55,750 nt of DNA from an uncultured Flavobacteriales bacterium (GCA_937974275.1 CALJIF010000118.1:1-55750), one strand, 5' to 3'. Counted from the stretch's first letter, positions 33,727 through 43,007 are shown. Numbers and translations: made by a program. The notes: generated from the sequence alone by a model not told the origin.

Positions 33727-35148
33727 ATGAATAAATCGTTGCTTCGCTTTGCAGGCATTCTTTCAATTGTTTTGTTAATTGCTCTTCAAAGTTGTCGTCG
33801 TGATCCCATTACCGACGATCCAAATGCGCGTTTGGCTTTTTCTGCAGATACTGTGGTGTTTGACACCGTATTTACGACCGTTGGCTCTGCTACCCGACAA
33901 TTCAAAGTGTACAACAGAAATTCATCAACGGTAAATATCGGATCCATTCGATTGGCCGGTGGAAGCGCATCACCATTTCGTATTAACGTGGATGGTGTAC
34001 CATTGGTTTCTACAGGCGACATTGTATTGAAAGGCAATGACAGCATTTACGTTTTTGTGGATGTAACCGTGAATCCGAACAACAGTACCAGCCCGATAAT
34101 GATCAGTGATTCGATCATATTTGAAACAAACGGTAATCAACAACGGGTGATGTTATATGCGGTAGGTCAAGATGCCTATTTCCATTATTACGAAGTGCAA
34201 ACCGGAAATGCGATATGGCCGGTTGATAAGCCACATGTGGTGTACGGATATGTGATTGCATCTAATTGTAGTAAACTGACAATTCCTGCCGGCGCTCGTG
34301 TGCACATGCACAGAAATGCAGTTCTCGCCGCAGACTCTTGTGCAACGCTAGAGATATTGGGTGCGCACAACAATCCGGTTCGCGTTATGGGAACTCGTTT
34401 GGAAACTGAGTACCGTGAAGAACCTGGACAATGGGGCTATATCTGGCTTTCAACTTTGAGCAAAAACAATATCATCGACTGGGCTGAGATTAAAAACGGA
34501 ACTATAGGTGTTTTAAGTGATAGCCTCGGTGCCAGTGCAAATCCGACAGTTCGCATTTCCAATACTACAATTCGGAACATGACGTTAGCGGGAATTTTCG
34601 GTCGTGACTCGTGGATTGAAGGTGAAAATCTGGTGGTTCAAAATTGCGCCGAGTACTGTGCAGCATTAGCATATGGAGGCAATTATCAATTTCGCCATTG
34701 TACCTTCGGAAATTATTGGAACATCGGCAACCGAACGACACCAAGTGTTTTACTCAACAACTGGTACAAAGTAGATGAAACTACCATTGTACGAAGGAAT
34801 CTTTCCAAAGCAGATTTCGAAAACTGCATTATTTACGGAGACAAAGACACCGAAATCGGACTGGATTCCAACACCACCGGCGGTTTTCAATATGAATACC
34901 GATTCCGAAATTGTCTGATCAAAACCGATTACAATTTAGCACCGGTTGCAACACGCTTTGTCAACGTAACCGTTAATCAGGATCCGCAATTCGTGAATAT
35001 CAGTGATTTCGACTTGTCCCTGCGCAATAATTCTCCTGCACGAGGGTTAGGCGATCCTGCGATAAGCGCTTTCGTTCCGTTTGATCTTCGCAATCAACTG
35101 CGCGCCGCTGACGGCGTTTATGATCTGGGTGCTTACGAATATCAATAA
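33727..35148 (+). CDS. Lipoprotein with Ig-like domain and right-handed parallel beta helix
   Basis: The start is ATG at 33727 (473 residues); a TTG at 33721 lies inside the -7 box. The signal peptide ends in a lipobox, IALQSC. Residues ~30-150 form an Ig-like (ASPM/SPD-2/Hydin-type) strand-rich domain (VFDTVFTTVGSATRQFKVYNRNSS). Residues ~170-450 are a parallel beta helix with the turns typical of right-handed helices (VRISNTTIRNMTLAGIFGRDSWIEGENLVVQNC; FRHCTFGNYWN; FENCIIYGD) and end in LGAYEY, as in many Bacteroidota 'choice-of-anchor Q' proteins. Probably surface or periplasmic, perhaps carbohydrate-binding; no catalytic residues identified. Its TAA begins a near-copy of the 12-bp stop-codon palindrome. 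Confidence 0.82.
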   Translation: MNKSLLRFAGILSIVLLIALQSCRRDPITDDPNARLAFSADTVVFDTVFTTVGSATRQFKVYNRNSSTVNIGSIRLAGGSASPFRINVDGVPLVSTGDIVLKGNDSIYVFVDVTVNPNNSTSPIMISDSIIFETNGNQQRVMLYAVGQDAYFHYYEVQTGNAIWPVDKPHVVYGYVIASNCSKLTIPAGARVHMHRNAVLAADSCATLEILGAHNNPVRVMGTRLETEYREEPGQWGYIWLSTLSKNNIIDWAEIKNGTIGVLSDSLGASANPTVRISNTTIRNMTLAGIFGRDSWIEGENLVVQNCAEYCAALAYGGNYQFRHCTFGNYWNIGNRTTPSVLLNNWYKVDETTIVRRNLSKADFENCIIYGDKDTEIGLDSNTTGGFQYEYRFRNCLIKTDYNLAPVATRFVNVTVNQDPQFVNISDFDLSLRNNSPARGLGDPAISAFVPFDLRNQLRAADGVYDLGAYEYQ

Positions 35149-35157
35149 GCGCGGTTA
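35146..35157. repeat. Near-palindrome TAAGCGCGGTTA at a stop codon
   Basis: Starts at the TAA of the beta-helix lipoprotein gene, between convergent genes (next stop at 35158). It is the reverse complement of the 12-mer at 45250-45261 and differs by one base from the palindrome at 19218. Confidence 0.5.
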
Positions 35158-36195
35158 CTAATTAAAACTTGGTGCCGATAGTTTCGCATTCTTATTGCGA
35201 TAAACTCCGGTGTAAATCAGCATGAATTCCATTGCTCCTCTACCCTGACTGGCAGCTGTTAACGGTGAAATATTCAAGTCATAATTGAATGCAGCCCCAA
35301 CAGGACCAAAATCGAAACGAATATATCCGCTGCCTGCGTCGCCCAAACGATACATTCCTCCTATCGTTACTGTTTTCTCTTCACGATAATTCGTGTACCG
35401 CGAACGTTCGGATAACTTGAATTTCATTCCGGCACCTAAATTCACCAAGCGCGCCGGCCCATGTTGCACAACCTGAACTTGCGGAACTAACCACGCAATC
35501 GGGTCATCTGAAAACGCAACTTGCGCGCTGGCATGCCAACCGATTTTCATGTAGAGTCGATCTTCATCACCCAAAAAATTAATCAATGGGCGATTAATGT
35601 GATGCAAACCAACACCGGTTCTCCACATGAATCGTGAGTTTCCGGTTCCCGTAATTGCAGCGCCTGCAGAAAAATCAAAAAATCCGAATGTTTCACGATA
35701 GCTATACGTTTCTCCCGATGGTCGATTCGGATCGTGTGCAATTCCCGTCCATTGCGCATCCCACGTGGACTCTGCAGTGTTAATACTGCGAAGACCATAA
35801 CCCGCAGAAGCACCAAAACTAAACATGGTAGCACCGGTTCCATCCAACGATTTATGATAAGCACCAAGGACATTAAAGCTGTTATGTTTTAACGCAGTGC
35901 TGCCAGCTTTATCGGCGTTAACCATAACACCTAATGCGAAATAATCAGGGCTGGCTTTTCGTGCATCTTTTGCGGGTAATATGTAATCACCTCCAAAGGA
36001 ATACGTCGTAAAGGGCTTTGATACAGATGCCCATTGTGTGCGGTAATTATTGACGATACGCAAATCGCCGGAAAATGCACCTGTTAATGCCGGATTCAAA
36101 TTCAATGGCGACATCGTAAACATCGAATAGTGAAAGTCCTGAGCACCTAAAGTCAGTGCAATGCACAAAGCCGGAAGTGTAACGAGTTTTTTCAT
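35158..36195 (-). CDS. PorP/SprF family T9SS outer-membrane protein
   Basis: 345 residues. Signal peptide (MKKLVTLPALCIALTLGAQ), then DFHYSMFTMSPLNLNPALTGAFSGDLRIVNNYRTQWASVSKPFTTYSFGGDY, the standard PorP/SprF opening, and a barrel ending in IYTGVYRNKN. Members hold or help anchor type B cargo at the surface, as SprF does for SprB. It lies 11 bases downstream of the PKD-repeat type B cargo gene, so the pair is probably a dedicated cargo plus partner. TAGGAG before the ATG gives an AGGAG Shine-Dalgarno match, unusual in this phylum; it includes the upstream stop codon TAG. Confidence 0.92.
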   Translation of the reverse strand: MKKLVTLPALCIALTLGAQDFHYSMFTMSPLNLNPALTGAFSGDLRIVNNYRTQWASVSKPFTTYSFGGDYILPAKDARKASPDYFALGVMVNADKAGSTALKHNSFNVLGAYHKSLDGTGATMFSFGASAGYGLRSINTAESTWDAQWTGIAHDPNRPSGETYSYRETFGFFDFSAGAAITGTGNSRFMWRTGVGLHHINRPLINFLGDEDRLYMKIGWHASAQVAFSDDPIAWLVPQVQVVQHGPARLVNLGAGMKFKLSERSRYTNYREEKTVTIGGMYRLGDAGSGYIRFDFGPVGAAFNYDLNISPLTAASQGRGAMEFMLIYTGVYRNKNAKLSAPSFN

Positions 36196-36206
36196 GATCG
36201 AATCTC

Positions 36207-39200
36207 CTATCGCATTAATGTTACATCACCTTTTAATTCCTGTACGGTTCCGTTGTAGAACTCAGCGCGTACAAACCATGCGAAAACGCCTGAATTCATT
36301 GGCTTTCCGCGGAAGGTGCCATCCCATCCATCCGTGAGCACCTGACTTTCAAACACTTTTTCACCGTAACGATCAAAGACAATAAAATCCAGTTTCATAA
36401 TACCTGCACCTCGTACGAATAAGATGTCATTCGCACCATCACCATTAGGCGAGAATGCACTTGGAACGAAAATCGCATACTCTTCCACCACAAAAATTGT
36501 TACCGTATCTGTCGATGAACATCCGTTAGCATCCGTGTAGGTAACTGTGTATGTTGTTGTAACCGTTGGAGTCGCCGTGGTATTTGCCAAATTCGGATTA
36601 TTAACTCCTGCACTTGGCGACCATGAATAAGTACCGGCACCACCCGTTGCACTTAATCCGGTTGAATTTCCGATTGCAACAGTTGTAAATGTTCCGGCAT
36701 CAACAGGTGTAGCCTGATTGATGGTAATTGCATTCGTCAACACGACGGTATCAGAACCAAATGCATTTGATGCAACAAGTGTCACAGAATACAGGCCCGG
36801 AGCGTTATAGCAGATATTAGTAGGATTTTGGGCTGTTGAAGTACTTGGCGTTGCTCCGGGAAACAACCATTGCCACGATGTTGGATTTCCAGTACTCACA
36901 TCGTTAAACGAGAAGCAAGAACCTTCACAGCCTTCGCTTGCGCTCGCAGTTGCGGCGGCATTTGGAACCGCACAAACAATTACAATAACACCAACTTGTG
37001 ACGTGCCTGTGCAACCGTTAATATCAGTGGCTGTAACAGTATAGCTTGTTGTTGTAGTTGGAGAAACGGTAACACTCGCTCCTGTCAAATTTCCCGGTTG
37101 CCACGAATAAGTTACGCCGCCTGTTGCCGTTAATGTTGCCTGTTGCCCGGTGCAGATTTGCGTTGGATTGGAGCTTGCACTCACCGTTGGCGCAGGATAT
37201 ACGGTAATGGTAATTTGCGCAGTATCAGGACAACCGTTAGAAGTGCCGGTAACCGTATATGAAGTGCTGGTAGTTGGAGTAACTGTGATGGATGAAGTCG
37301 TTTGATTACCCGGTAACCATAACCAGGAATTCGCTCCTAAGCCTTGCAGGGTTACGGGAGTTCCACTACACACTGCATTATTGGATGCGGATACCGTGAC
37401 ATTCGGCGTTGCATTAACCGTGATGACTTGCGTGGATGCACTTGTTCCGTTGGCATTTGTGGCATCCAACGTAACCGTATATGTTCCTGCGGTATTCCAA
37501 ACGACACCGTTGACATTTTGTGTGGTTGCCCCGGAAGGTGTTCCGGAAGGGAAAGTCCAATTCCAGGAAGTGGGACTTCCCGTAGAGTTATCCGTAAAAT
37601 TAACCGGTTGACCCACACAAACCGTGGTAGCGCTGGCAGTAAATGACGCAACCGGAGCCGAACAAATTTGTACTGTAATTATTACCTGAGCAGTATCCTC
37701 GCAACCATTAACATCTGTCCCTGTAACAGTATACGTTGTAGTTGTTGCAGGCGATACGGTTTGCGCCGCTCCACTCAAATTCCCCGGATTCCAGATGTAC
37801 GTTCCTGCTCCCGATGCGTTAAGGTTGGTGGTATTTCCTTGACATATCAATAAAGGACTTCCGCTGGCTGTTACGACAGGATTTGGATTTACCGTAATGG
37901 TTGCTGTGTATGTATCATTGCCGTTGGTGTTCGATACAGTTAATGTCACCGTGTAGATTCCCGCCGCATTCCAAACAACATTATTGACATTCTGTGACGC
38001 TGATGTAGCGGGAGTTCCGGAAGGGAATGTCCATGACCAAGTTGTTGGACCTCCGGTTGAATTATCCGTAAAATTGACCGGTTCTCCTACACAAACACTG
38101 GTTGCACTTGCGGTATATAAAGCAACTGGCGGCGCGCAAATTTGAACAACTACAGTTACCTGAGCCGTATCCTGACAACTGTTAGCGCCTACTCCCGTTA
38201 CCGTGTATGTAGTTGTTGTTGCCGGAGTAACCGTCTGATTAGCTCCGCTTAAATTTCCGGGATTCCAGGTGTACGTACTTGCACCACTCGCCGTAAGGTT
38301 CGTGCTATTTCCCTGACAGATCACGGTAGGATTAGCTGTTGCAGTAACATTCGGTAACGGGTTAACGGTGATTACAACAGTTGCATTACTGCTACCGCTT
38401 GCGTTAGTCGCGGTTAATGTAACCGTATAAGTTCCGGCTGTATTCCACACAACACCGGTTACGTTTTGTGTAGTTGCATTTGCAGGTGTCCCGGAAGGGA
38501 AAGTCCAGCTCCAGGAAGTTGGATTTCCGGTACTGTTATCTGTAAAGTTTACAGGGGTTCCGGCACAAACTGTTGTTGCACTAGGCGTAAATGCTGCAAC
38601 AGGGCCGGCCGGAGCAGAACTTGATGACAACGTGAGATCATCGATGGCAATGGAAGGATCGGTACCGACACCATCATCATTATTCACCCAACGAAAACCA
38701 ACTCTAACATTAGGGTTATTATTCGCAGAAGCAGGAAGATTAATTACGGGATGTGCCATCCAACGTCCCTGTCCTCCACAACCCGCATTATTACTGGGAG
38801 CAATTAATGTTAACTGTGTCCACGTTGTTCCGTCAAAATACCAAACGGAGCCTTGATCGTTAGGTGGAGATCCCTGTGCGATGTAATTGAAATTTACGGT
38901 TATGCCCGTTAAACCGGTACAATTGATTGTTGGTGATTCAATACGACGATTAGTTTGCGGGCAAGTTAAAAAACCGCACAAGCCGCCTGCATCATACGCA
39001 GCGCCGCAATCATTAGGACAAAATGGATTTCCTATTGCCGCACTTATGTGCAAAGTTTGGTTGTTGCCACATCCCGATGAACAATTATTATTACCCGTAT
39101 TATTTTCCGCACATGATACGAACCAGGCGTTGGCATCAGCACCTTCCGCACCGGTTATTGTTTGCGTCCAGGTTCCATTTGCACTGTTATACCCCACAGC

Positions 39201-39308
39201 CGAACATGCTGCAGTACAGCCATTGTTAAAATTTTCGGTCCAAAATACAGTTTGCGCAGAAGCGACAACAGGAATGCTCGCCAAAAGCAAGAGGTAAAGT
39301 TTTCGCAT
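36207..39308 (-). CDS. Surface protein with tandem PKD/Ig-like repeats and type B T9SS sorting domain
   Basis: 1033 residues. Signal peptide (MRKLYLLLLASIPVVASAQ). Residues ~20-230 are an N-terminal adhesin-like domain (TVFWTENFNNGC, several Cys). Then come composite repeats, each a PKD module (PVNFTDNSTG.PTSWSWTFPSGTP) plus an Ig-like module (ICQGN.TNL.ASGA.TY.WNPGNLSGA): residues 237-394, 395-552 and ~553-705, the first two exactly 158 residues. Two or three more degenerate modules follow. The end (IFVPSAFSPNGDGANDILFVRG, FDRYGEKVFESQ, GWDGTFRG, SGVFAWFVRA) is the type B sorting domain for T9SS export. Probably an adhesin or gliding-associated surface protein. The PorP/SprF gene 11 bases downstream is its likely partner. 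Confidence 0.92.
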   Translation of the reverse strand: MRKLYLLLLASIPVVASAQTVFWTENFNNGCTAACSAVGYNSANGTWTQTITGAEGADANAWFVSCAENNTGNNNCSSGCGNNQTLHISAAIGNPFCPNDCGAAYDAGGLCGFLTCPQTNRRIESPTINCTGLTGITVNFNYIAQGSPPNDQGSVWYFDGTTWTQLTLIAPSNNAGCGGQGRWMAHPVINLPASANNNPNVRVGFRWVNNDDGVGTDPSIAIDDLTLSSSSAPAGPVAAFTPSATTVCAGTPVNFTDNSTGNPTSWSWTFPSGTPANATTQNVTGVVWNTAGTYTVTLTATNASGSSNATVVITVNPLPNVTATANPTVICQGNSTNLTASGASTYTWNPGNLSGANQTVTPATTTTYTVTGVGANSCQDTAQVTVVVQICAPPVALYTASATSVCVGEPVNFTDNSTGGPTTWSWTFPSGTPATSASQNVNNVVWNAAGIYTVTLTVSNTNGNDTYTATITVNPNPVVTASGSPLLICQGNTTNLNASGAGTYIWNPGNLSGAAQTVSPATTTTYTVTGTDVNGCEDTAQVIITVQICSAPVASFTASATTVCVGQPVNFTDNSTGSPTSWNWTFPSGTPSGATTQNVNGVVWNTAGTYTVTLDATNANGTSASTQVITVNATPNVTVSASNNAVCSGTPVTLQGLGANSWLWLPGNQTTSSITVTPTTSTSYTVTGTSNGCPDTAQITITVYPAPTVSASSNPTQICTGQQATLTATGGVTYSWQPGNLTGASVTVSPTTTTSYTVTATDINGCTGTSQVGVIVIVCAVPNAAATASASEGCEGSCFSFNDVSTGNPTSWQWLFPGATPSTSTAQNPTNICYNAPGLYSVTLVASNAFGSDTVVLTNAITINQATPVDAGTFTTVAIGNSTGLSATGGAGTYSWSPSAGVNNPNLANTTATPTVTTTYTVTYTDANGCSSTDTVTIFVVEEYAIFVPSAFSPNGDGANDILFVRGAGIMKLDFIVFDRYGEKVFESQVLTDGWDGTFRGKPMNSGVFAWFVRAEFYNGTVQELKGDVTLMR
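37653..38600 (-). repeat. Two exact-length 474-bp tandem repeats inside the PKD cargo gene
   Basis: Residues 237-394 (38600-38127) and 395-552 (38126-37653) are the same length (158 codons) and largely identical in motif order. A third, slightly shorter copy continues leftward to about 37190. Such repeats can expand or contract by recombination and change the length of a surface protein. Confidence 0.8.
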
Positions 39309-39365
39309 AGGTCAGGTGTGTTACCAATCACAATATACGAAATCAACAAAAAAAAGTTGTCACGG

Positions 39366-40403
39366 TTATAAATTGTTCAAAAAATCAAGCGTATCAACGC
39401 CATCAGCATAATCCCAAGGCATCGTTAATTGAGCATTCCCGAGAGGAACTTCGGCAACTTCCTTTGAATTGCCTACGACAATTTGAATTTGCTCCTTATT
39501 ACTTGCTATGTATTTTTTTACGTCCTCTATCGTGTCATAATACTCAAAGTATAAAACTCCCGGAGGAGAAATCAATTGAACATCTTCTTTGACGATGAAG
39601 AAATTATTATCCAGAAATTGTTCACTGTTCAGCAGAAACAATGTCCGGTGATATTCATAATTATTCATGTATTTGGTATTGTTCATCAACGATTCTCCAC
39701 GATCTACCCATGATTCAAATAGTGAATTCAGTTGGTAACCTTGAGGCACGAATAGTTTCGTCACATTGCGACAACCCAAACCATAATACGTAAATACATC
39801 ATCTCCGAGCTTCGCCAATTCTTCAACAGATTCGTCTCCGGTAAGCACTGCAATACTGTTTCTGTTTTTTCGAATAATGTGAGGATATTTCCCGAAATAG
39901 TATTCAAAATAGCGAGCAGTATTATTACTACCGGTTGCTATCACAGCATCTACATCTTTTACTTTAGCTGCGGCAATGCTGATCTGAGGTTCGAATTCCG
40001 GCGCAGTTTCGGTGATTAACGACAAAACCGCAGGAAATAAGACCTTGTCATCAGATGACAATTTGCCCACAAAACGATGATTCGTGATGAGCACTGCCAA
40101 TAGATCGTCAAAACCTGCGAGAGGAATATTTCCTGCAAGAACGCACAAAATATTTTTCGGAGCGCCATTCTTCAATTCGTAGTTACTCACCCACTTTTCC
40201 AATACTGCTCCGCGCAATGTCGTGCTAATTTGAGTTAACCGATGCTGCACAAAATCCGGCGTGAACCAACCATTGCTGTTTTTACAGATGCCGATAACTT
40301 CCATCAATCGCTGTTCGGCAGCTGTAGACGGCTGATGTCGAACTACGCGCTCGATCGCTTCTCCTATTTTCACCAATGCACTAATGCGCGATTTCACATC
40401 CAT
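39366..40403 (-). CDS. Acyl-CoA reductase (LuxC-like)
   Basis: 345 residues. The aldehyde-dehydrogenase-like fold of the LuxC/acyl-CoA reductase family is recognisable: ILCVLAGNIPLAGFDDLLAVLITNH, GKLSSDDKVLFPAVL, DAVIATGSNNTARYFEYYF and YYGLGCRNVTKLFVPQG, with the probable catalytic cysteine in GLGC. It would reduce an activated fatty acid to an aldehyde with NADPH. No LuxD/LuxE or luciferase genes are present, so it is not a bioluminescence operon. It is divergent from a 2[4Fe-4S] ferredoxin gene (79 bases between starts), a linkage seen in other Bacteroidota, but the physiological product is unknown. Confidence 0.9.
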   Translation of the reverse strand: MDVKSRISALVKIGEAIERVVRHQPSTAAEQRLMEVIGICKNSNGWFTPDFVQHRLTQISTTLRGAVLEKWVSNYELKNGAPKNILCVLAGNIPLAGFDDLLAVLITNHRFVGKLSSDDKVLFPAVLSLITETAPEFEPQISIAAAKVKDVDAVIATGSNNTARYFEYYFGKYPHIIRKNRNSIAVLTGDESVEELAKLGDDVFTYYGLGCRNVTKLFVPQGYQLNSLFESWVDRGESLMNNTKYMNNYEYHRTLFLLNSEQFLDNNFFIVKEDVQLISPPGVLYFEYYDTIEDVKKYIASNKEQIQIVVGNSKEVAEVPLGNAQLTMPWDYADGVDTLDFLNNL

Positions 40404-40439
40404 CTGAACTATTCTTTATCCCGTGTGTTTAACTTTCCG

Positions 40440-40447
40440 TAAATTTG
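40440..40447 (+). promoter_or_regulatory. Putative -7 box for the ferredoxin gene
   Basis: TAAATTTG matches TAnnTTTG, 35 bases before the ATG at 40483. No good TTTG is placed 19-20 nt upstream. Confidence 0.4.
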
Positions 40448-40482
40448 CGCACAAAATTAACCAAGACTAAACAACAGCGAGT

Positions 40483-40830
40483 ATGGCTATTAAAATAACT
40501 GACGAATGCATCAATTGTGGTGCTTGCGAACCGGAATGTCCAAATAACGCAATTTACGAAGGTGGTGCAGAGTGGAGATTTTCTGATGGCACGTCACTAA
40601 AAGGAATGTTTACTTCAAAAACCGGTATTACTGCAGAAGCCGACAGTGCGCAAGCCCCGGTTGCGATGGATGTGTATTACATCGTAACGGACAAATGCAC
40701 GGAATGTGTAGGGTTTCACGACGAGCCGCAATGTGCAGCTGTTTGCCCGGTAGATTGTTGTGTGGACGATGAAAACCACAGAGAATCGAAAGAGGAATTA
40801 TTGGAAAAGAAAAATTCCTTGCACCTGTAA
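40483..40830 (+). CDS. 2[4Fe-4S] ferredoxin (Alvin-like)
   Basis: 115 residues. The first cluster motif is C-x2-C-x2-C-x3-C-P (CINCGACEPECP, from residue 9). The second is C-x2-C-x8-C-x3-C-P (CTECVGFHDEPQCAAVCP), the long-loop form of Allochromatium-type ferredoxins. An insertion of ~50 residues separates the two motifs (GTSLKGMFTSKTGITAEADSAQAPV), longer than in minimal ferredoxins. A soluble electron carrier; it may supply electrons to the divergent acyl-CoA reductase or to other enzymes. Ends at a strong terminator. Confidence 0.95.
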   Translation: MAIKITDECINCGACEPECPNNAIYEGGAEWRFSDGTSLKGMFTSKTGITAEADSAQAPVAMDVYYIVTDKCTECVGFHDEPQCAAVCPVDCCVDDENHRESKEELLEKKNSLHL

Positions 40831-40847
40831 AAGCAAGAACAAACTTT

Positions 40848-40876
40848 AATGCCACTTTAGGGTGGCATTTTTTTTG
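40848..40876 (+). terminator. Intrinsic terminator after the ferredoxin gene
   Basis: AATGCCAC (40848-40855), loop TTTAGG, GTGGCATT (40862-40869), followed by a run of eight T bases. Confidence 0.92.
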
Positions 40877-40912
40877 CCTGTACTATTTCAGTAATAATTC
40901 CGTTATTAGGTC

Positions 40913-41833
40913 ATGAATCGAATCCTCCTGTCACTAGTCCTCGTTATGTTGCTTGGCATGCAATTGCCTGCATTGACGCTGAAGCAGGCCGAAGATTCAT
41001 TAAAGAAAATTGGTCCCCGCTGTTTTAAAGGTTCTGATCAGGAAAAAGCCCTTGCGTGCGAACAGTTCGGAAATCTTTTATACCAAGCATTAGAACTGGA
41101 TGGTGCGTTTAATTATCCGTTTGATTCTCTGAAATTTATCGCTCGCCTAACTGCTCCCGACAATGCTTTTCGCATATTCAACTGGAATCTTCCATATGCC
41201 GATGGTACACACAAATACTTCGGATTTATTCTCGTAGATGAACAAAAGGTCCGCGCGAAACTACCTCCTAATGCGAAACGATTCGTGTTATACACGTTAA
41301 CGGACAAATCTGCGGAAATACGAAACCCTGAATTATCCGAACTTTCACCGGAAAAATGGTATGGAGCGTTGTACTATAAAATTATTCTCACCACGCATAA
41401 AAAGAAGAAATACTATACGCTTTTGGGCTGGGATGGAAACAACAATCAATCGTGGAAAAAACTGATCGATGTGATCACTTTCAACAAGTCCGGAAAACTC
41501 ATTTTCGGAGAAGAGCTCTTATTTCACCGTGATCGTCGTTCTTCCCGGCGCGTCATTTTTGAATTTAAAGCGGAAGTTATCATGGCTTTGAAATATGAAG
41601 ACGATAAAAAGCGAATTGTTTTCGACCGATTAGCACCTGAAGTAAGCGGAGCTGAAGGCATGTATCAGTTTTACACGCAAACATTCGAGTACGATTCTTA
41701 TGTTTTCAAGAAGGGGAAATGGCAATTTGTTGCGGATGCTGATGCGAAGAATAATAAAGACCGAAAAGACAAGCTGTATCGGGATCCCAACAACCAGGAC
41801 GCTCCGAAAAACGATGGCTTAAAGAAACAGTAG
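40913..41833 (+). CDS. Secreted or membrane-anchored protein of unknown function
   Basis: 306 residues with a signal peptide (MNRILLSLVLVMLLGMQLPALT). Residues ~25-250 are alpha/beta with no motif I recognise (FRIFNWNLPYADGTHKYFGFILVD, ALYYKIILTTHKKKKYYTLLGWDGNN, FGEELLFHRDRRSSRRVIFEFKAE). The last 40 residues are very charged and Lys/Asp/Asn-rich (KNNKDRKDKLYRDPNNQD). A conserved Bacteroidota hypothetical, but I cannot name a role. It lies alone between a terminator and serC; no operon partner is clear. Confidence 0.72.
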   Translation: MNRILLSLVLVMLLGMQLPALTLKQAEDSLKKIGPRCFKGSDQEKALACEQFGNLLYQALELDGAFNYPFDSLKFIARLTAPDNAFRIFNWNLPYADGTHKYFGFILVDEQKVRAKLPPNAKRFVLYTLTDKSAEIRNPELSELSPEKWYGALYYKIILTTHKKKKYYTLLGWDGNNNQSWKKLIDVITFNKSGKLIFGEELLFHRDRRSSRRVIFEFKAEVIMALKYEDDKKRIVFDRLAPEVSGAEGMYQFYTQTFEYDSYVFKKGKWQFVADADAKNNKDRKDKLYRDPNNQDAPKNDGLKKQ

Positions 41834-41930
41834 TTATTATTGCTTCAACGAAAAGTTTTCACCTTTCATCATTTGTGGATTTCCAGAGCTTTTTTTCCTG
41901 TAATTTCGGGCAAGAATTTTTTCTCCGAAC

Positions 41931-43007
41931 ATGAAAAAAGTACACAACTTCAGCGCAGGTCCCGGAATCCTTCCTGCAGAGGTGTTGCAGCAAGCAGCTG
42001 ACGCCTGTATCAATTTTGATAATCTTAATCTTTCCTTGCTGGAAATCTCGCACCGCAGCAAAAATTTTGAAGCGGTAATTGATGAATCGCGCGAGCTGGT
42101 GAAAGAATTACTTGGTGTTGGCGCCGGCTGGCAGGTTTTGTTTCTGGGTGGCGGAGCATCTCAACAATTTGCAATGGTGCCGTATAATCTATTGCGAGAA
42201 AACGGCTCAGCAGCATATGTAAACACCGGTGTTTGGGCATCCAAAGCCATTAAAGAAGCAAAGATTTTAGGTAACACCAAAGTCATTGCGTCTTCCGAAG
42301 ACAAGCAGTTCGGATATATTCCAAAAGGCTATGAAATTCCGACGGATGCTGATTACCTGCACATCACGTCCAACAATACAATCTACGGAACGCAGATGAA
42401 GTCGTTCCCAAAATCGCCTATTCCGGTAGTGTGCGATATGTCTTCTGACATTTTCAGTAAGCCGGTTGACGGTAATCAGTTTGCATTGATTTACGCGGGT
42501 GCACAAAAAAACATGGGACCTGCAGGAGCAACAATGGTGGCCGTTCGTGAAGATATTTTAGGGAAAACCGAACGCAAAATGTTGTCCATGATGGATTATC
42601 GTGTACACATCAAAGGAGGAACCATGTACAATACGCCTCCCGTATTTCCGATATACGTTGTCATGTTAACGTTGCGTTGGTTGAAAAAGAACGGCGGATT
42701 ACCGTGGATTGAAGGTGTCAACAATGCAAAAGCGAAATTGATGTACGATGAAATTGATCGCAATTCTTTGTTTAAAGGAACTGTAATCAATCCGGAAGAT
42801 CGTTCCAACATGAATGCAACTTTCGTCATGACAAAACCCGAATTGGAACCTGAGTTTGACAAGATGTGGAAAGCTGCTGATATCAGCGGAATTCGCGGAC
42901 ATCGTGATGTTGGTGGTTATCGGGCTTCATTATACAACGCACTGCCATTGGAAAGTGTGCAGGCTCTGGTAGATGTTATGCAAGCATTCGAAAAACAATA
43001 CGCTTAA
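41931..43007 (+). CDS. serC: Phosphoserine aminotransferase
   Basis: 358 residues. The opening KVHNFSAGPGILPAEVLQQAA, HRSKNFEAVIDESRELVKELLGV, FLGGGASQQFAMVP and YAGAQKNMGPAGATMV (the PLP lysine is in AQKN) are hallmarks of SerC. The end GIRGHRDVGGYRASLYNALPLESV is also typical. It converts 3-phosphohydroxypyruvate to 3-phosphoserine using glutamate. It begins the run serC-serA-DUF1015-yggS. A TAATTTCG about 22 bases upstream is a partial -7 box. Confidence 0.97.
   Translation: MKKVHNFSAGPGILPAEVLQQAADACINFDNLNLSLLEISHRSKNFEAVIDESRELVKELLGVGAGWQVLFLGGGASQQFAMVPYNLLRENGSAAYVNTGVWASKAIKEAKILGNTKVIASSEDKQFGYIPKGYEIPTDADYLHITSNNTIYGTQMKSFPKSPIPVVCDMSSDIFSKPVDGNQFALIYAGAQKNMGPAGATMVAVREDILGKTERKMLSMMDYRVHIKGGTMYNTPPVFPIYVVMLTLRWLKKNGGLPWIEGVNNAKAKLMYDEIDRNSLFKGTVINPEDRSNMNATFVMTKPELEPEFDKMWKAADISGIRGHRDVGGYRASLYNALPLESVQALVDVMQAFEKQYA

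Noticed and set aside
36207..39308. Type B cargo gene considered as phage tail fibre
   Set aside because: PKD repeats, a signal peptide and a T9SS sorting domain with an adjacent PorP/SprF gene explain it better; no phage genes are nearby.
39309..39365. Palindromic CAAC-A8-GTTG before the PKD gene considered as a terminator of the acyl-CoA reductase gene
   Set aside because: Only a four-base stem around a homopolymer; too weak to call.
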